Origin: DATARH01 sp036489765
GTDB lineage: Bacteria > Pseudomonadota > Alphaproteobacteria > ATCC43930 > CGMCC-115725
Assembly: GCA_036489765.1 (NCBI GenBank)
Contig: DASXFE010000021.1
Location: 1-64,000, forward strand
Reading direction: 5' to 3'
Length of the DNA stretch: 64,000 nucleotides
A program made the translations under genes and the position numbers. Below the pieces are notes generated by a model. The model saw nothing but the letters and a program-made list of their open reading frames with translations, did not search any database and was not told the origin of the DNA. This document shows, piece after piece, positions 16,679-24,665 of this stretch. Each line of letters opens with the position of its first letter. Positions within the stretch are counted from its first letter, which is position 1.

Positions 16679-17224
16679 ATGCCGCGAGTTCCCCCGATCA
16701 GCAGCAAGGAGCAGGTGGCGGACGAGTACCGCAATGTCGCTGACGACGTCGTCGGCGTCTTCGGGCGCATCCGCGGGCCGTTCAGCGTGTTCCTGAACAG
16801 CCCGAAACTGGCCTCGCACATGATCGGGCTGGTCAAGTTCAACCGGAACGATTGCGTCGTCGAGGGGCGACTCTTGTCGCACGCGATCCTCGCCGCCGTG
16901 CGCGAGCGCGAGTCGGCCTATGTCTGGTCGGCCCAGGTTGGCGCCGCCCGCCGCGCCGGAGTGCCGGAGGAGACGATCGACATCCTCCGCGCCAACGGCG
17001 ACGTCTCGGGGCTCGGCCAGGACGAGCGCGACATCGTCAACCTGACCCGCCAACTTATGCGCACCAACCGCTGTGACTATCCGGTGTTCAACCGGCTCCT
17101 CGACAAATACGGCACGCCGTGGCTGGTCGAGCTGATCACGATCGCGCACAATTTCACTGTCCTCTGCGGCGTCACCAATGCCTTTGAGGTCGCGGTGCCG
17201 GAGGACGGGGATCAACTGCCGTAA
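16679..17224 (+). CDS. Carboxymuconolactone decarboxylase (CMD)-family protein
   Basis: This 181-residue all-helical protein is related to the CMD/AhpD fold: RGPFSVFLNSPKLASHMIGL, then REREsAYVWSAQVGAARRAG in lower detail, and the C-terminal GTPWLVELITIAHNFTVLCG. It lacks the CxxC of AhpD peroxidases, so it is the lactone-decarboxylase-like, non-thiol type, acting on ring-cleavage-type substrates or as a scaffold. A strong aggagg precedes the ATG. It is in an operon with the nitroreductase and is followed by a dispersed palindrome, then the Lin0512 pair. Confidence 0.88.
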   Translation: MPRVPPISSKEQVADEYRNVADDVVGVFGRIRGPFSVFLNSPKLASHMIGLVKFNRNDCVVEGRLLSHAILAAVRERESAYVWSAQVGAARRAGVPEETIDILRANGDVSGLGQDERDIVNLTRQLMRTNRCDYPVFNRLLDKYGTPWLVELITIAHNFTVLCGVTNAFEVAVPEDGDQLP

Positions 17225-17232
17225 CGTCGAGT

Positions 17233-17325
17233 GTCATCGCGAGGAGCCGAAGGCGACGGGGCGATCTCGATCGGAAGAGCGTACCTCGCCCGAGATTGCT
17301 TCGTCGCGGCACCCCGCACAATGAC
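17233..17325. repeat. Dispersed palindromic repeat, GTCATTGCGAG family, copy 1
   Basis: Outer arms GTCATCGCGAG and a terminal CAATGAC flank an inner inverted pair (GCGATCTCGATC / CGAGATTGCTTC). The same pattern recurs near 19116, 31281, 40635 and 62266. It fills the gap between the CMD gene and the first Lin0512 gene. Confidence 0.8.
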
Positions 17326-17346
17326 GGCTGCTTTAGGAGTCGAGCG

Positions 17347-17685
17347 ATGGCGATGAAACGCGTGGTGATGGAGATCGGGATGGGCACCGATATCCGCGGC
17401 ACCGATTACACCAAGGCGGCGGTGCGGGCGTTGCGCGATGCGCTGTGGCACAATTCGCTCGGCATCGCCAATGCGCTGGGTCTCGACACCGATTCGATGC
17501 AGGTCGAGGTGACGATCGGCGTGCCCAAGCCCGACCAGGTGGATAAGGCGGAGGTGCTGGCGATCCTGCCGCACGGCACCGGCACGGTGAACGTGGTCGA
17601 GGGCGGGCTCGAGATCCCGAATGATGCCGGGACCGGAAGTACCCTTTTGGCCCACGCCGCCGCCGTCGTGCGGCTAGACGTTTAG
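17347..17685 (+). CDS. Lin0512-family protein, first of a tandem pair
   Basis: A 112-residue protein with the Lin0512 signature VVMEIGMGTDIRGTDYTKAA and ALRDALWHNSLGIANALGLD. The family is small and conserved in bacteria; a fatty-acid-binding annotation exists for it but the biochemical role is unclear to me. ATG 17347 has aggag six bases upstream. It precedes its paralogue by nine bases and is separated from the CMD gene by a dispersed repeat. Confidence 0.88.
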   Translation: MAMKRVVMEIGMGTDIRGTDYTKAAVRALRDALWHNSLGIANALGLDTDSMQVEVTIGVPKPDQVDKAEVLAILPHGTGTVNVVEGGLEIPNDAGTGSTLLAHAAAVVRLDV

Positions 17686-17694
17686 GAGACGGCG

Positions 17695-18054
17695 ATGGCG
17701 GGCAAGCGTATCATCCTCGAAATGGGGATGGGCAACGATCTCCACGGCGGCGACTACACCAAAGCGGCGCTGCGCGCGGTGCAAGACGCGCTGCATCATT
17801 CGTCGCTGACCTTTATCCGCACGCTCGGTCTCGATTCGCGGCAGATGCAGGTGTCGGTGACGATCGGCGTGCAGCAGCCCGACAAGGTCGATGCCGGCAA
17901 GGTGGCCGCGTCCCTGCCTCATGGACAGGTGACGGTGTCGATCGTCAAAGGCGGGCTCGACGTCCCCGACCCCGAAGCGGGCGACATCGCCGTCATCGCC
18001 AGCGCCGCGATCGCGGTCCGGTTCGAGAACTTGCCGCAGGCGAAGGGAGCATAA
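17695..18054 (+). CDS. Lin0512-family protein, second of a tandem pair
   Basis: A 119-residue paralogue of the preceding gene: IILEMGMGNDLHGGDYTKAA, ALHHSSLTFIRTLGLDSRQM, VTIGVQQPDKVDAGKVAASL. The two share the same block order throughout, with clear divergence, so an old tandem duplication that probably gives a heteromer. The start has aggag upstream. It is convergent with the quinone oxidoreductase at 18090. Confidence 0.88.
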   Translation: MAGKRIILEMGMGNDLHGGDYTKAALRAVQDALHHSSLTFIRTLGLDSRQMQVSVTIGVQQPDKVDAGKVAASLPHGQVTVSIVKGGLDVPDPEAGDIAVIASAAIAVRFENLPQAKGA

Positions 18055-18089
18055 AGAACCGTCCGGGAAGACGATCTTTTTTGCCGCTC

Positions 18090-19091
18090 TCAGGTCACCA
18101 GCAAGATCTTCCCGATGTGCTGGCTTGATTCCATCAGCGCATGGGCGTCTGCGGCTTGCGCGAGGGGGAAGGTCTTGTAGGTGCAGGTGCGGAGTTTGCC
18201 CTGCGCCCAGAGCGGCCAGACCTTGTCGCGGAGTTCGGCGACGATGTGCGCCTTCTGGTCGACCGAGCGGGAGCGGAGCGTCGAGCCGGTGACGGTCAGA
18301 TGCTTCCTTTGGATCGCGCCGAAATCGGCCTCGATCTTGGCGCCGCCCATCAGCGCGACAAAGCACAGCCGGCCCTCGCGCGCCAGGAGGTCGAGCTCGC
18401 GCGGGATATAATCGCCGCCGACCATGTCGAAGATCGCGTCGACGCCGCGGCCGCTGGTGAATTCCTTGCCGACCTTTACGAAATCCTCGGTCTTGTAGTT
18501 GATCGCGACATCGGCGCCGTAGTCGCGGCAGGCTTGGCATTTCTCGGCCGAGCCGGCCGTCGCCAGCACCTTGGCGCCGAATGCCTTGGCGAGCTGGATC
18601 GCGGTGATGCCGATGCCGCTCGACCCGCCCTGCTGGAGGAAGACCTCGCCCGACTTAAGGTGGATGCGGTCGAAGACGTTGGTCCAGACGGTGCAGAACG
18701 TCTCCATCAAGCCGCCGGCATCGACGAGGCTGACGCCCCGGGGCACCTTCAGGCACTGCACCGCCGGCACGGCGCAATACTCGCCGTAGCCGTCGGCGAC
18801 CAGCAGTGCACACACCTGGTCGCCGGTCGCGAACCCGTCGACACTCTCGCCGACCTTGACGATCGTCCCAGCGCATTCGAGCCCGGGAATGTCGCTCGCT
18901 CCCGGCGGCATCGGATAGCGGCCCATGCGCTGGAGGCAGTCGGCGCGGTTGATCCCGGCGCTGGCGATGCGGATCAGCACCTCGCCGCGTTTCGGCTCCG
19001 GCACCGGCCGCGTCCCCGGCACCAGCACCTCGGGCCCGCCGGGCTCTTTGATCTCGATGACGGTCTGCGTCGGGGGGATGTTGGCAAGCAT
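18090..19091 (-). CDS. NAD(P)H:quinone oxidoreductase, zinc-less MDR family (QOR/PIG3-like)
   Basis: A 333-residue medium-chain reductase. N-terminal GroES-like domain: AGINRADCLQRMGRYPMPPG and PGLECAGTIVKVGESVDGFA. Rossmann domain: LQQGGSSGIGITAIQLAKAF and VLATAGSAEKCQACRDYGAD; C-terminal FDMVGGDYIPRELDLLAREG. No zinc-site Cys cluster is seen, so a zinc-independent quinone or enal reductase acting on NAD(P)H. The ATG at 19091 is where homology-like sequence begins; the open upstream frame is repeat-derived. It is divergent from the SDR at 19226, with copy 2 of the dispersed repeat in between. Confidence 0.92.
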   Translation of the reverse strand: MLANIPPTQTVIEIKEPGGPEVLVPGTRPVPEPKRGEVLIRIASAGINRADCLQRMGRYPMPPGASDIPGLECAGTIVKVGESVDGFATGDQVCALLVADGYGEYCAVPAVQCLKVPRGVSLVDAGGLMETFCTVWTNVFDRIHLKSGEVFLQQGGSSGIGITAIQLAKAFGAKVLATAGSAEKCQACRDYGADVAINYKTEDFVKVGKEFTSGRGVDAIFDMVGGDYIPRELDLLAREGRLCFVALMGGAKIEADFGAIQRKHLTVTGSTLRSRSVDQKAHIVAELRDKVWPLWAQGKLRTCTYKTFPLAQAADAHALMESSQHIGKILLVT

Positions 19092-19115
19092 GAAGGCCTC
19101 TTGTGTTCTCAACGC

Positions 19116-19203
19116 GTCATTGCGAGCGTAAGCGAAGCAATCTCGTGCCGCAGGAGACTGGGCCCATCGAGATTGCCACGGCGCTGGCGCGCCTCGCAAT
19201 GAC
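19116..19203. repeat. Dispersed palindromic repeat, GTCATTGCGAG family, copy 2
   Basis: Complete element: GTCATTGCGAG at the left, CTCGCAATGAC at the right, with inner GAAGCAATCTCG / CGAGATTGCC arms. It occupies most of the 134-bp divergent promoter region between the quinone reductase and the SDR gene. Confidence 0.85.
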
Positions 19204-19225
19204 GGCTGGGTGAGGAGAAAACGCA

Positions 19226-20017
19226 ATGCCGAGCTTGCAAGACCAGATCGTGCTGGTGACGGGCGCCGGGGCCGGGATCGGCAGGGCGATCGCGCTGGCG
19301 ATGGCGGCGGAGGGGGCGACGGTCGCGGCGGCGGATATTGATGCGGCGGCGGCGCGGGCCACGGTCGCGGCGATCGGCGGGAACACGGCGCTGGCGATCC
19401 AGGCCGATTGCGGCGATGTCGCGAGCATCGACGCGATGGTGGCGCAGGCGGTCGATGCGTTCGGGCGGCTCGACGTCATCGTCAACAATGCCGGCGTCAC
19501 CCGCTACGCCTACATCATGGATCTGACCGAGGCGGATTGGGACCGTATCCATCGGGTCAACGCCAAGGGCGTGTTCTTCAGCCTGCAGGCCGCCGCACGC
19601 CAGATGATCGGGCAGCACGAGAGAACCGGTCGCGGCGGGCGGATCATCAACATGGCCTCGATCTCGGGCCGCGGGTATGCCGGCGCGTCCAACGCCGCCT
19701 ATGCCGCGAGCAAGGGCGCCGTGATCGCGCTGACCAAAATGGCGGCGCAGCAATTGGGCCGCTACGACATCAACGTCAACGCGATCTGCCCCGGCGTCAC
19801 CCGCACCGAGCTCGGCCAGCGCAACGCGGTGGGCCGCGCCCAGGCGCGGGGGATGACGGTCGAGGAGATGCAGGCCGAGCAGGAACGCTTGATCCCGATC
19901 GGCCGCGCCAACATCCCCGAAGACATCGCCGCAATGGCGGTGTTTCTGGCGTCCCCGGGCGCCCGCAACATCACCGGCCAATCCTACAACGTCGATGGCG
20001 GGCTGGTGCCGAGTTGA
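19226..20017 (+). CDS. SDR-family oxidoreductase (FabG-like)
   Basis: A classical short-chain dehydrogenase/reductase of 263 residues: cofactor motif VTGAGAGIGRAIAL, NNAG (IVNNAGVTRY), catalytic Ser in MASISGRGYAG, YxxxK in YAASKGA, and a C-terminal NITGQSYNVDGGLVPS. Acidic residues after the second strand (AADIDAAAA) favour NAD over NADP. The ATG at 19226 follows gaggag. It lies between two dispersed repeats and ahead of the MFS gene; an oxidation step in the surrounding catabolic region is plausible but the substrate is unknown. Confidence 0.93.
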   Translation: MPSLQDQIVLVTGAGAGIGRAIALAMAAEGATVAAADIDAAAARATVAAIGGNTALAIQADCGDVASIDAMVAQAVDAFGRLDVIVNNAGVTRYAYIMDLTEADWDRIHRVNAKGVFFSLQAAARQMIGQHERTGRGGRIINMASISGRGYAGASNAAYAASKGAVIALTKMAAQQLGRYDINVNAICPGVTRTELGQRNAVGRAQARGMTVEEMQAEQERLIPIGRANIPEDIAAMAVFLASPGARNITGQSYNVDGGLVPS

Positions 20018-20045
20018 GCGCTGTCGCGTATTGCCTTTGTCCCGC

Positions 20046-20145
20046 CTCCCCGGCGAAAGCCGGGGTCCATGGTTCAGCCCGCGCAGGGCCGACAGGCATG
20101 GTCCGAACCCTGACCATCGATGGGACCCGGCTTTCGCCGGGATAA
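20046..20145. repeat. Dispersed inverted repeat, CCGGCGAAAGCCGG family, copy 1
   Basis: CCCGGCGAAAGCCGGGGTCC at the left is answered by GGGACCCGGCTTTCGCCGGG at the right, with a short middle carrying ATGG / CGATGG. The element ends seven bases before the TTG start of the MFS gene, so the MFS leader is almost entirely repeat-derived. Related copies are at 23091 and 27304. Confidence 0.85.
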
Positions 20146-20151
20146 CCGAAG

Positions 20152-21393
20152 TTGGGAGCACTTCCTCGCCTCCTCTCCGCGCGCCTGCCCTTCTTCTACG
20201 GCTGGGTTGTGCTGGGTGTCCTGTGCTGCGTCGGCTTCGCGCGACAGGGGCCGGCGGTGGCGACGCTGTCGATCTTTATCGAGCCGCTGACGCACGAGTT
20301 CGGGTGGTCGCGGGCGGCGCTGTCGGGGGCGGTGTCGCTCGGCGGGGTCTTGGCGGCGCTGTCGTCGCCGGTGATCGGGCCGTGGCTGGACAAGAGCGGG
20401 GCACGGGCGATCTTGTGCATCGTCGTCTTCGTCAATGCGGCGCTGTTGATCGGCCTCTCGTTCGCGTCGTCGCTCGCGATGTTCTACGCGCTCTTCTGCC
20501 TGGCGCGGATGAACTGGGCGGGGCCGTTCGATCTCGGCATCTACGGTGCGGTCAGCAATTGGTTCGTCCATCGCCGCGCCTTTGCGACCTCAGTCGCGAC
20601 CTTGGCGCAGATGCTCGGCCTCGTCGCGATGCCGCTGATCGCGCAGATTGCCATTCTGCATCACGGCTGGCGCTCCGCGTGGCTGACGCTCGGCGTGCTG
20701 ACGCTCGCGATCGGGTTCGTCCCGAGCTACCTGCTGCTGATCCGCCGGCCCGAGGATCTGGACCTCTTGCCCGACCACGGCGTCACCCACCCGAATGCCG
20801 CGCTTGCCGCTCCGGACCCCGAATTCACCCGCAGGCAGGCCCTCGGCACACCGGCGTTCTGGCTGCTGATGGCCTATACGATGCTGGTCTACCCGGTGCA
20901 GGCAGGGGTGAGCCTGCATCAGGCGCCCTTTCTGATCGAGCGCGGCATCGACCCGACGATCGCGGCAACGGTGGTCAGCACGTTTTCGTTGTTGTCGGCG
21001 GCGGCGAGCATCGTCTGCGGGCTCCTGCCGCGGCGGTTGCCGGCGCAAGTGCCGCTTGTCGCGATCGGCGTCTTTCTCGCCGCCAGCACTCTCGTCATGC
21101 TGACGGTTCATACGGCGCCGCGGGCGTTTCTCGGCGCGGGGCTGTTCGGGTTTGGCGTCGGCGGCCTGCTGACGCTGTTGCCGCTCGCGTGGGCCGATTT
21201 CTTCGGCCGTACGAATTTCGGTGCGATCCGCGGCATCGCGCTGTCGGCCCAGGTGTCGGCGCAGGCGGTCGGTCCGATCCTGTCGGGCACGCTGCGCGAT
21301 ATGAGCGGCAGCTATGTCCGCTCGCTCGAATGCTTCACGGTGTTGGCCGCGCTCGGGGTCATCGTCGCGCTGGTGCTGCGCCGGCCCCGTTGA
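20152..21393 (+). CDS. MFS transporter (OxlT/monocarboxylate-like)
   Basis: A 413-residue major-facilitator protein with 12 spans. It begins LPFFYGWVVLGVLCCVGFAR, a layout typical of the oxalate/monocarboxylate branch, with FIEPLTHEFGWSRAALSGAV in loop 1-2 and a C-terminal half from LGTPAFWLLMAYTMLVYPVQ. A substrate such as a small carboxylate is a family-level guess. The start is uncertain: TTG at 20152 is the only candidate ahead of TM1 and has a weak ribosome site just after the repeat. It precedes the GMC oxidoreductase. Confidence 0.88.
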   Translation: MGALPRLLSARLPFFYGWVVLGVLCCVGFARQGPAVATLSIFIEPLTHEFGWSRAALSGAVSLGGVLAALSSPVIGPWLDKSGARAILCIVVFVNAALLIGLSFASSLAMFYALFCLARMNWAGPFDLGIYGAVSNWFVHRRAFATSVATLAQMLGLVAMPLIAQIAILHHGWRSAWLTLGVLTLAIGFVPSYLLLIRRPEDLDLLPDHGVTHPNAALAAPDPEFTRRQALGTPAFWLLMAYTMLVYPVQAGVSLHQAPFLIERGIDPTIAATVVSTFSLLSAAASIVCGLLPRRLPAQVPLVAIGVFLAASTLVMLTVHTAPRAFLGAGLFGFGVGGLLTLLPLAWADFFGRTNFGAIRGIALSAQVSAQAVGPILSGTLRDMSGSYVRSLECFTVLAALGVIVALVLRRPR

Positions 21394-21447
21394 CTCGGCC
21401 GCGCCGCGGCTCCGATCATGCCGCTGAAGAAGACCGGGGGAAGCGTG

Positions 21448-23070
21448 ATGGCGGAGAACGGGCAGGAATTCGACTACATCGTCGCCGGCGCCGGCTCGGC
21501 CGGGTGCTGCGTCGCGGCGCGGCTCAGCGAGAGCGGCAAGTACAAGGTGCTGCTGCTCGAAGCCGGGCCCGAGGACAAGAGCCCCTGGATCCACATGCCG
21601 ATGGGCTATGCCAAGCTCTTCGCGGACCCGAAGCTCAACTGGATGTACGAGAGCGAGCCGGAACCGGAGCTCAACGGCCGCTCGATGTACCAGCCGCGCG
21701 GCAAGGTGCTCGGTGGGACCAGCTCGATCAACGGCATGGTCTATATGCGCGGGCACCCCGGCGATTATGACGGCTGGGCGCAGATGGGCTGCCGCGGCTG
21801 GGATTGGGACAGCATCCTCCCGTATTTCAAGAAGGCGCAGAACCAGGAGCGCGGGGCGAGCGAGGCACATGGCGTCGGCGGGCCGCTCAACGTCTGCGAC
21901 CACCCGGTCAAATGGGAGCTGGCCGATCACTGGGTCAAGGCCGCGGTCGAGGCCGGGCTCGCGCCGAACGGCGATTTCAACGGCGGGACCCAGGACGGCG
22001 CCGGGCATTTCCAAAACACGATGAACCGGGCGCGGCGCTGGTCGACCGCTGCCGCCTATCTCCGCCCAGCCAAGACCCGCGCGAACCTGATCGTCGCGAC
22101 CGAGGCGCTGGCGACTAAGGTCTTGTTCGAGGGCGGGCGCGCGGTCGGCGTCGCGTACACCCAGCGCGGCGAGAAGAAGGAGGCGCGGGCGCGTGGCGAG
22201 ATCGTCGTCTGCGGCGGCGTCTATAACTCACCGCAGCTCTTGCAGCTTTCAGGGGTCGGGCCGGGCGCGCTGTTGAGCCAGCACGGCATCCCCGTCGTCG
22301 CCGACAGCCGCGACGTCGGCAACCAGCTCCAGGACCATTTCTATGTGCGGCTCGCGTTCCGCTGCACCCGGCCGATCACCTTGAACGAGGTCGGGAACTC
22401 GATGTGGCGGCGGGCGGTCGCCGGCATCCAGTATGGGCTTTTCCGCTCGGGCCCGCTCGCCAGCAACGGCATTTGCGCCGGTGGCTTCGCGCGCAGCGAC
22501 CCGCGCATGGACCGGCCCGATATCCAGCTCAATTTCAGCACCTGGAGCTTCTCGCATCGTGATGCGAAGGGCGTCTATCCACACCCGTTCCCCGGCTTCT
22601 CCGTGAGCGCGGTGCATCTGCGCCCCGACGCGCGCGGGACGGTCCTGATCAAGAGCCCCGACCCGACCGCGCCGCCGGCGATCCAGTTCAATTTCCTCAA
22701 GACCCGGTCCGATCTCGACGCGCTGACCTCGGGGATGCGCCTCGCCCGCAAGATCACCGAGCAGCCGGCGATCAAGCACCTGGTCCACAGCGAGATTCTT
22801 CCCGGCGCGCAGGTCCAGACCGATGCCGAGTTCGAGGAAGCGATCCGCACCTACGCGCTGTCAAACCTGCACCCGGTCGGCACCTGCCGGATGGGCGCGG
22901 ACGAGACCGCAGTGCTCGATCCGCGGCTCCGGGTCAACGGGGTCGGTCGTCTCCGTGTCGTCGACGCCTCGGTGATGCCCGCGGTCCCGGCCGGCAACAC
23001 CAATGCTCCGACGATCATGATCGCCGAAAAGGCCGCCGACATGATCCTGCAAGATGCGCGGGCGGCGTGA
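21448..23070 (+). CDS. GMC-family FAD oxidoreductase (choline dehydrogenase-like)
   Basis: A 540-residue flavoenzyme oxidising an alcohol. Order: FAD-binding Rossmann (YIVAGAGSAGCCVAARLSES, then LLLEAGPED), the GMC signature GKVLGGTSSINGMVYMRG, substrate domain, and the C-terminal HPVGTCRMGAD carrying the catalytic His, ending VVDASVMPAVPAGNTNAPTI. ATG 21448 has ggggga upstream and is preferred; an ATG at 21418 would add ten residues. Choline is only one possible substrate; aliphatic or terpenoid alcohols are equally likely. It follows the MFS gene, suggesting uptake and oxidation of one compound. Confidence 0.94.
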   Translation: MAENGQEFDYIVAGAGSAGCCVAARLSESGKYKVLLLEAGPEDKSPWIHMPMGYAKLFADPKLNWMYESEPEPELNGRSMYQPRGKVLGGTSSINGMVYMRGHPGDYDGWAQMGCRGWDWDSILPYFKKAQNQERGASEAHGVGGPLNVCDHPVKWELADHWVKAAVEAGLAPNGDFNGGTQDGAGHFQNTMNRARRWSTAAAYLRPAKTRANLIVATEALATKVLFEGGRAVGVAYTQRGEKKEARARGEIVVCGGVYNSPQLLQLSGVGPGALLSQHGIPVVADSRDVGNQLQDHFYVRLAFRCTRPITLNEVGNSMWRRAVAGIQYGLFRSGPLASNGICAGGFARSDPRMDRPDIQLNFSTWSFSHRDAKGVYPHPFPGFSVSAVHLRPDARGTVLIKSPDPTAPPAIQFNFLKTRSDLDALTSGMRLARKITEQPAIKHLVHSEILPGAQVQTDAEFEEAIRTYALSNLHPVGTCRMGADETAVLDPRLRVNGVGRLRVVDASVMPAVPAGNTNAPTIMIAEKAADMILQDARAA

Positions 23071-23090
23071 GGGTCGGCTATTACAAATCC

Positions 23091-23118
23091 GATCATCCCG
23101 GCTTTCGCCGGGGTGATC
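23091..23118. repeat. Short hairpin of the CCGGCGAAAGCCGG family, copy 2
   Basis: GATCATCCCGGC and GCCGGGGTGATC form a 12-bp stem with one T-G wobble and loop TTTC. It is 20 bases after the GMC stop and 16 before the peptidase start. It could also serve as an attenuator or terminator; there is no T-tract. Confidence 0.7.
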
Positions 23119-23134
23119 GGCGAGGGGAGAGCTG

Positions 23135-23770
23135 ATGCGCGCTCTAGTGACTGGCTTCGAGCCGTTCGACAGCGACACGGTCAATCCGTCCTCGGCCATC
23201 CTGCCCCTTCTTCCACGACGGCTCGGCGAAGTCGAGACGGAGACGCGGGTGCTGCCCTGCGTCTTCGGCGAGGCGCTGCGGGTGCTTGGCGAGGCCGTGG
23301 CGGCGATCAAGCCCGACATCGTGCTGTGCGTCGGCCTTGCCGGCGGCCGGGCGGAATTGTCGCTGGAGCGGGTTGCGATCAACGTCGACGACGCTCGCAT
23401 CGCCGATAACGACGGCAACCGGCCGGTCGATGTCCCGGTGATCGCCGAGGGCCCGCCGGCCTATTTCTCCGGCCTGCGGATCAAGGCCGCCGTCGCCGAG
23501 TTGCGCCGTGCCGGGCTGCCGGCCGGGGTGTCGAACAGCGCCGGGACCTTTGTCTGCAACCATACCTTTTACGGGGTCATGCACCTGGCGGCAGAGCGGG
23601 GGTTCCGCGCCGGGTTCCTGCACGTCCCGTATCTGCCGGAGCAGGCCGTGCGGCATCCCGGCGCGCCGTCGATGGCGCTCGCCGATATCGCGCGCGGGAT
23701 CGAGATCGTCCTGTCGGTCGCGGCGGCGCGGGGCGCCGATATTGCTGTGTCCGAGGGGACATTCGCCTAG
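23135..23770 (+). CDS. pcp: Pyroglutamyl-peptidase I (C15 cysteine peptidase)
   Basis: This cytosolic enzyme removes N-terminal pyroglutamate from peptides. The catalytic triad is visible: Glu78 in GRAELSLERVAIN, Cys141 in SAGTFVCNHTFYGVMH and His163 in GFLHVPYLPEQ. It begins RALVTGFEPFDSDTVNPSSA, the family signature. Length 211 is normal. The ATG at 23135 has ggggagag upstream. It sits between the GMC oxidoreductase and an SDR, with a hairpin ahead of it; no functional link to them is apparent. Confidence 0.95.
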   Translation: MRALVTGFEPFDSDTVNPSSAILPLLPRRLGEVETETRVLPCVFGEALRVLGEAVAAIKPDIVLCVGLAGGRAELSLERVAINVDDARIADNDGNRPVDVPVIAEGPPAYFSGLRIKAAVAELRRAGLPAGVSNSAGTFVCNHTFYGVMHLAAERGFRAGFLHVPYLPEQAVRHPGAPSMALADIARGIEIVLSVAAARGADIAVSEGTFA

Positions 23771-23857
23771 GTTACCGAGGAGCGCGGGGTTCTCACCCGC
23801 ATTCCTCTGAGAAAAACTGCGGGCAGGCCGCCCGCGCGCCTTTATGGGGAAATGCCG

Positions 23858-24565
23858 ATGCCCGATTTTGCCGGTTTGCATGTCGTCGTCACCGGAGGGA
23901 CCGGAGCCCTGGGCACCGCCGTGGTTGGCGCGTTGCGGGCGGGAGGCGCCGAGTGCCACGTGACCAATTTCGTCGCGGCCGAGCTCGATCGCTATGCCCA
24001 TCGCGGCGACCCGAAGGTGCATGTGACGACCGGCGTCGATCTCGCCGACGAGGCGGCGGTGCGGCGGTTTTACGAGGGGCTGCCGTCGCTGTGGGCGTCG
24101 GTGCATCTCGCCGGCGGGTTTGCGATGGCGCCGGTGGCCGAGACCTCGGGAGACGATTTCGAGGCGCAGTTCCGGATGAACACGCTGTCGTGCTTTCTGT
24201 GCTCGGCGGCGGCGGTGAGGGCGATCCGGAACAGCGGCGGCAACGGCGGGCGGATCGTCAACGTGTCGGCGCGGCCGGCGCTGGAGCCGCGTTCGGGCGC
24301 CGGGATGGCTGCGTACACCGCATCGAAGGCGGCGGTCGCCGCGCTGACCCAGGCGATGGGCGAGGAGCTGGTCGGCGAGGACATCTGGGTCAATGCGGTC
24401 GCACCGTCGGTGCTGGACACCCCCGCCAACCGCGCCGCAATGCCCAAGGCCAAGCACGAGCGCTGGGTCCACCCCGACGCGATCGCGGCGGTCATCGCCT
24501 TCCTCGCCTCGCCCGACAACAAGGTCACCCGCGCCGCCGTGCTGCCGGTTTACGGCGGATCGTAA
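23858..24565 (+). CDS. SDR-family oxidoreductase
   Basis: A 235-residue SDR: VVVTGGTGALGTAVVGALRA cofactor loop, the NAG position replaced by VHLAGGFAM, catalytic region RIVNVSARPALEP, YxxxK in YTASKAA, ending NKVTRAAVLPVYGGS. The HLAGG variant in place of NNAG is seen in divergent SDRs. ATG at 23858 is preferred over ATG 23852 because ggggaa lies seven bases upstream of it. Substrate unknown. Confidence 0.9.
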   Translation: MPDFAGLHVVVTGGTGALGTAVVGALRAGGAECHVTNFVAAELDRYAHRGDPKVHVTTGVDLADEAAVRRFYEGLPSLWASVHLAGGFAMAPVAETSGDDFEAQFRMNTLSCFLCSAAAVRAIRNSGGNGGRIVNVSARPALEPRSGAGMAAYTASKAAVAALTQAMGEELVGEDIWVNAVAPSVLDTPANRAAMPKAKHERWVHPDAIAAVIAFLASPDNKVTRAAVLPVYGGS

Positions 24566-24665
24566 GAAAACGGTTTTGCCTGTTGGCGATCTTGTAAGAT
24601 AGGCACAGCGCAACGAAACCGCGCTCTACCCATCCTAGGGGCGGCTCGGATCAAAGGGAGACACT

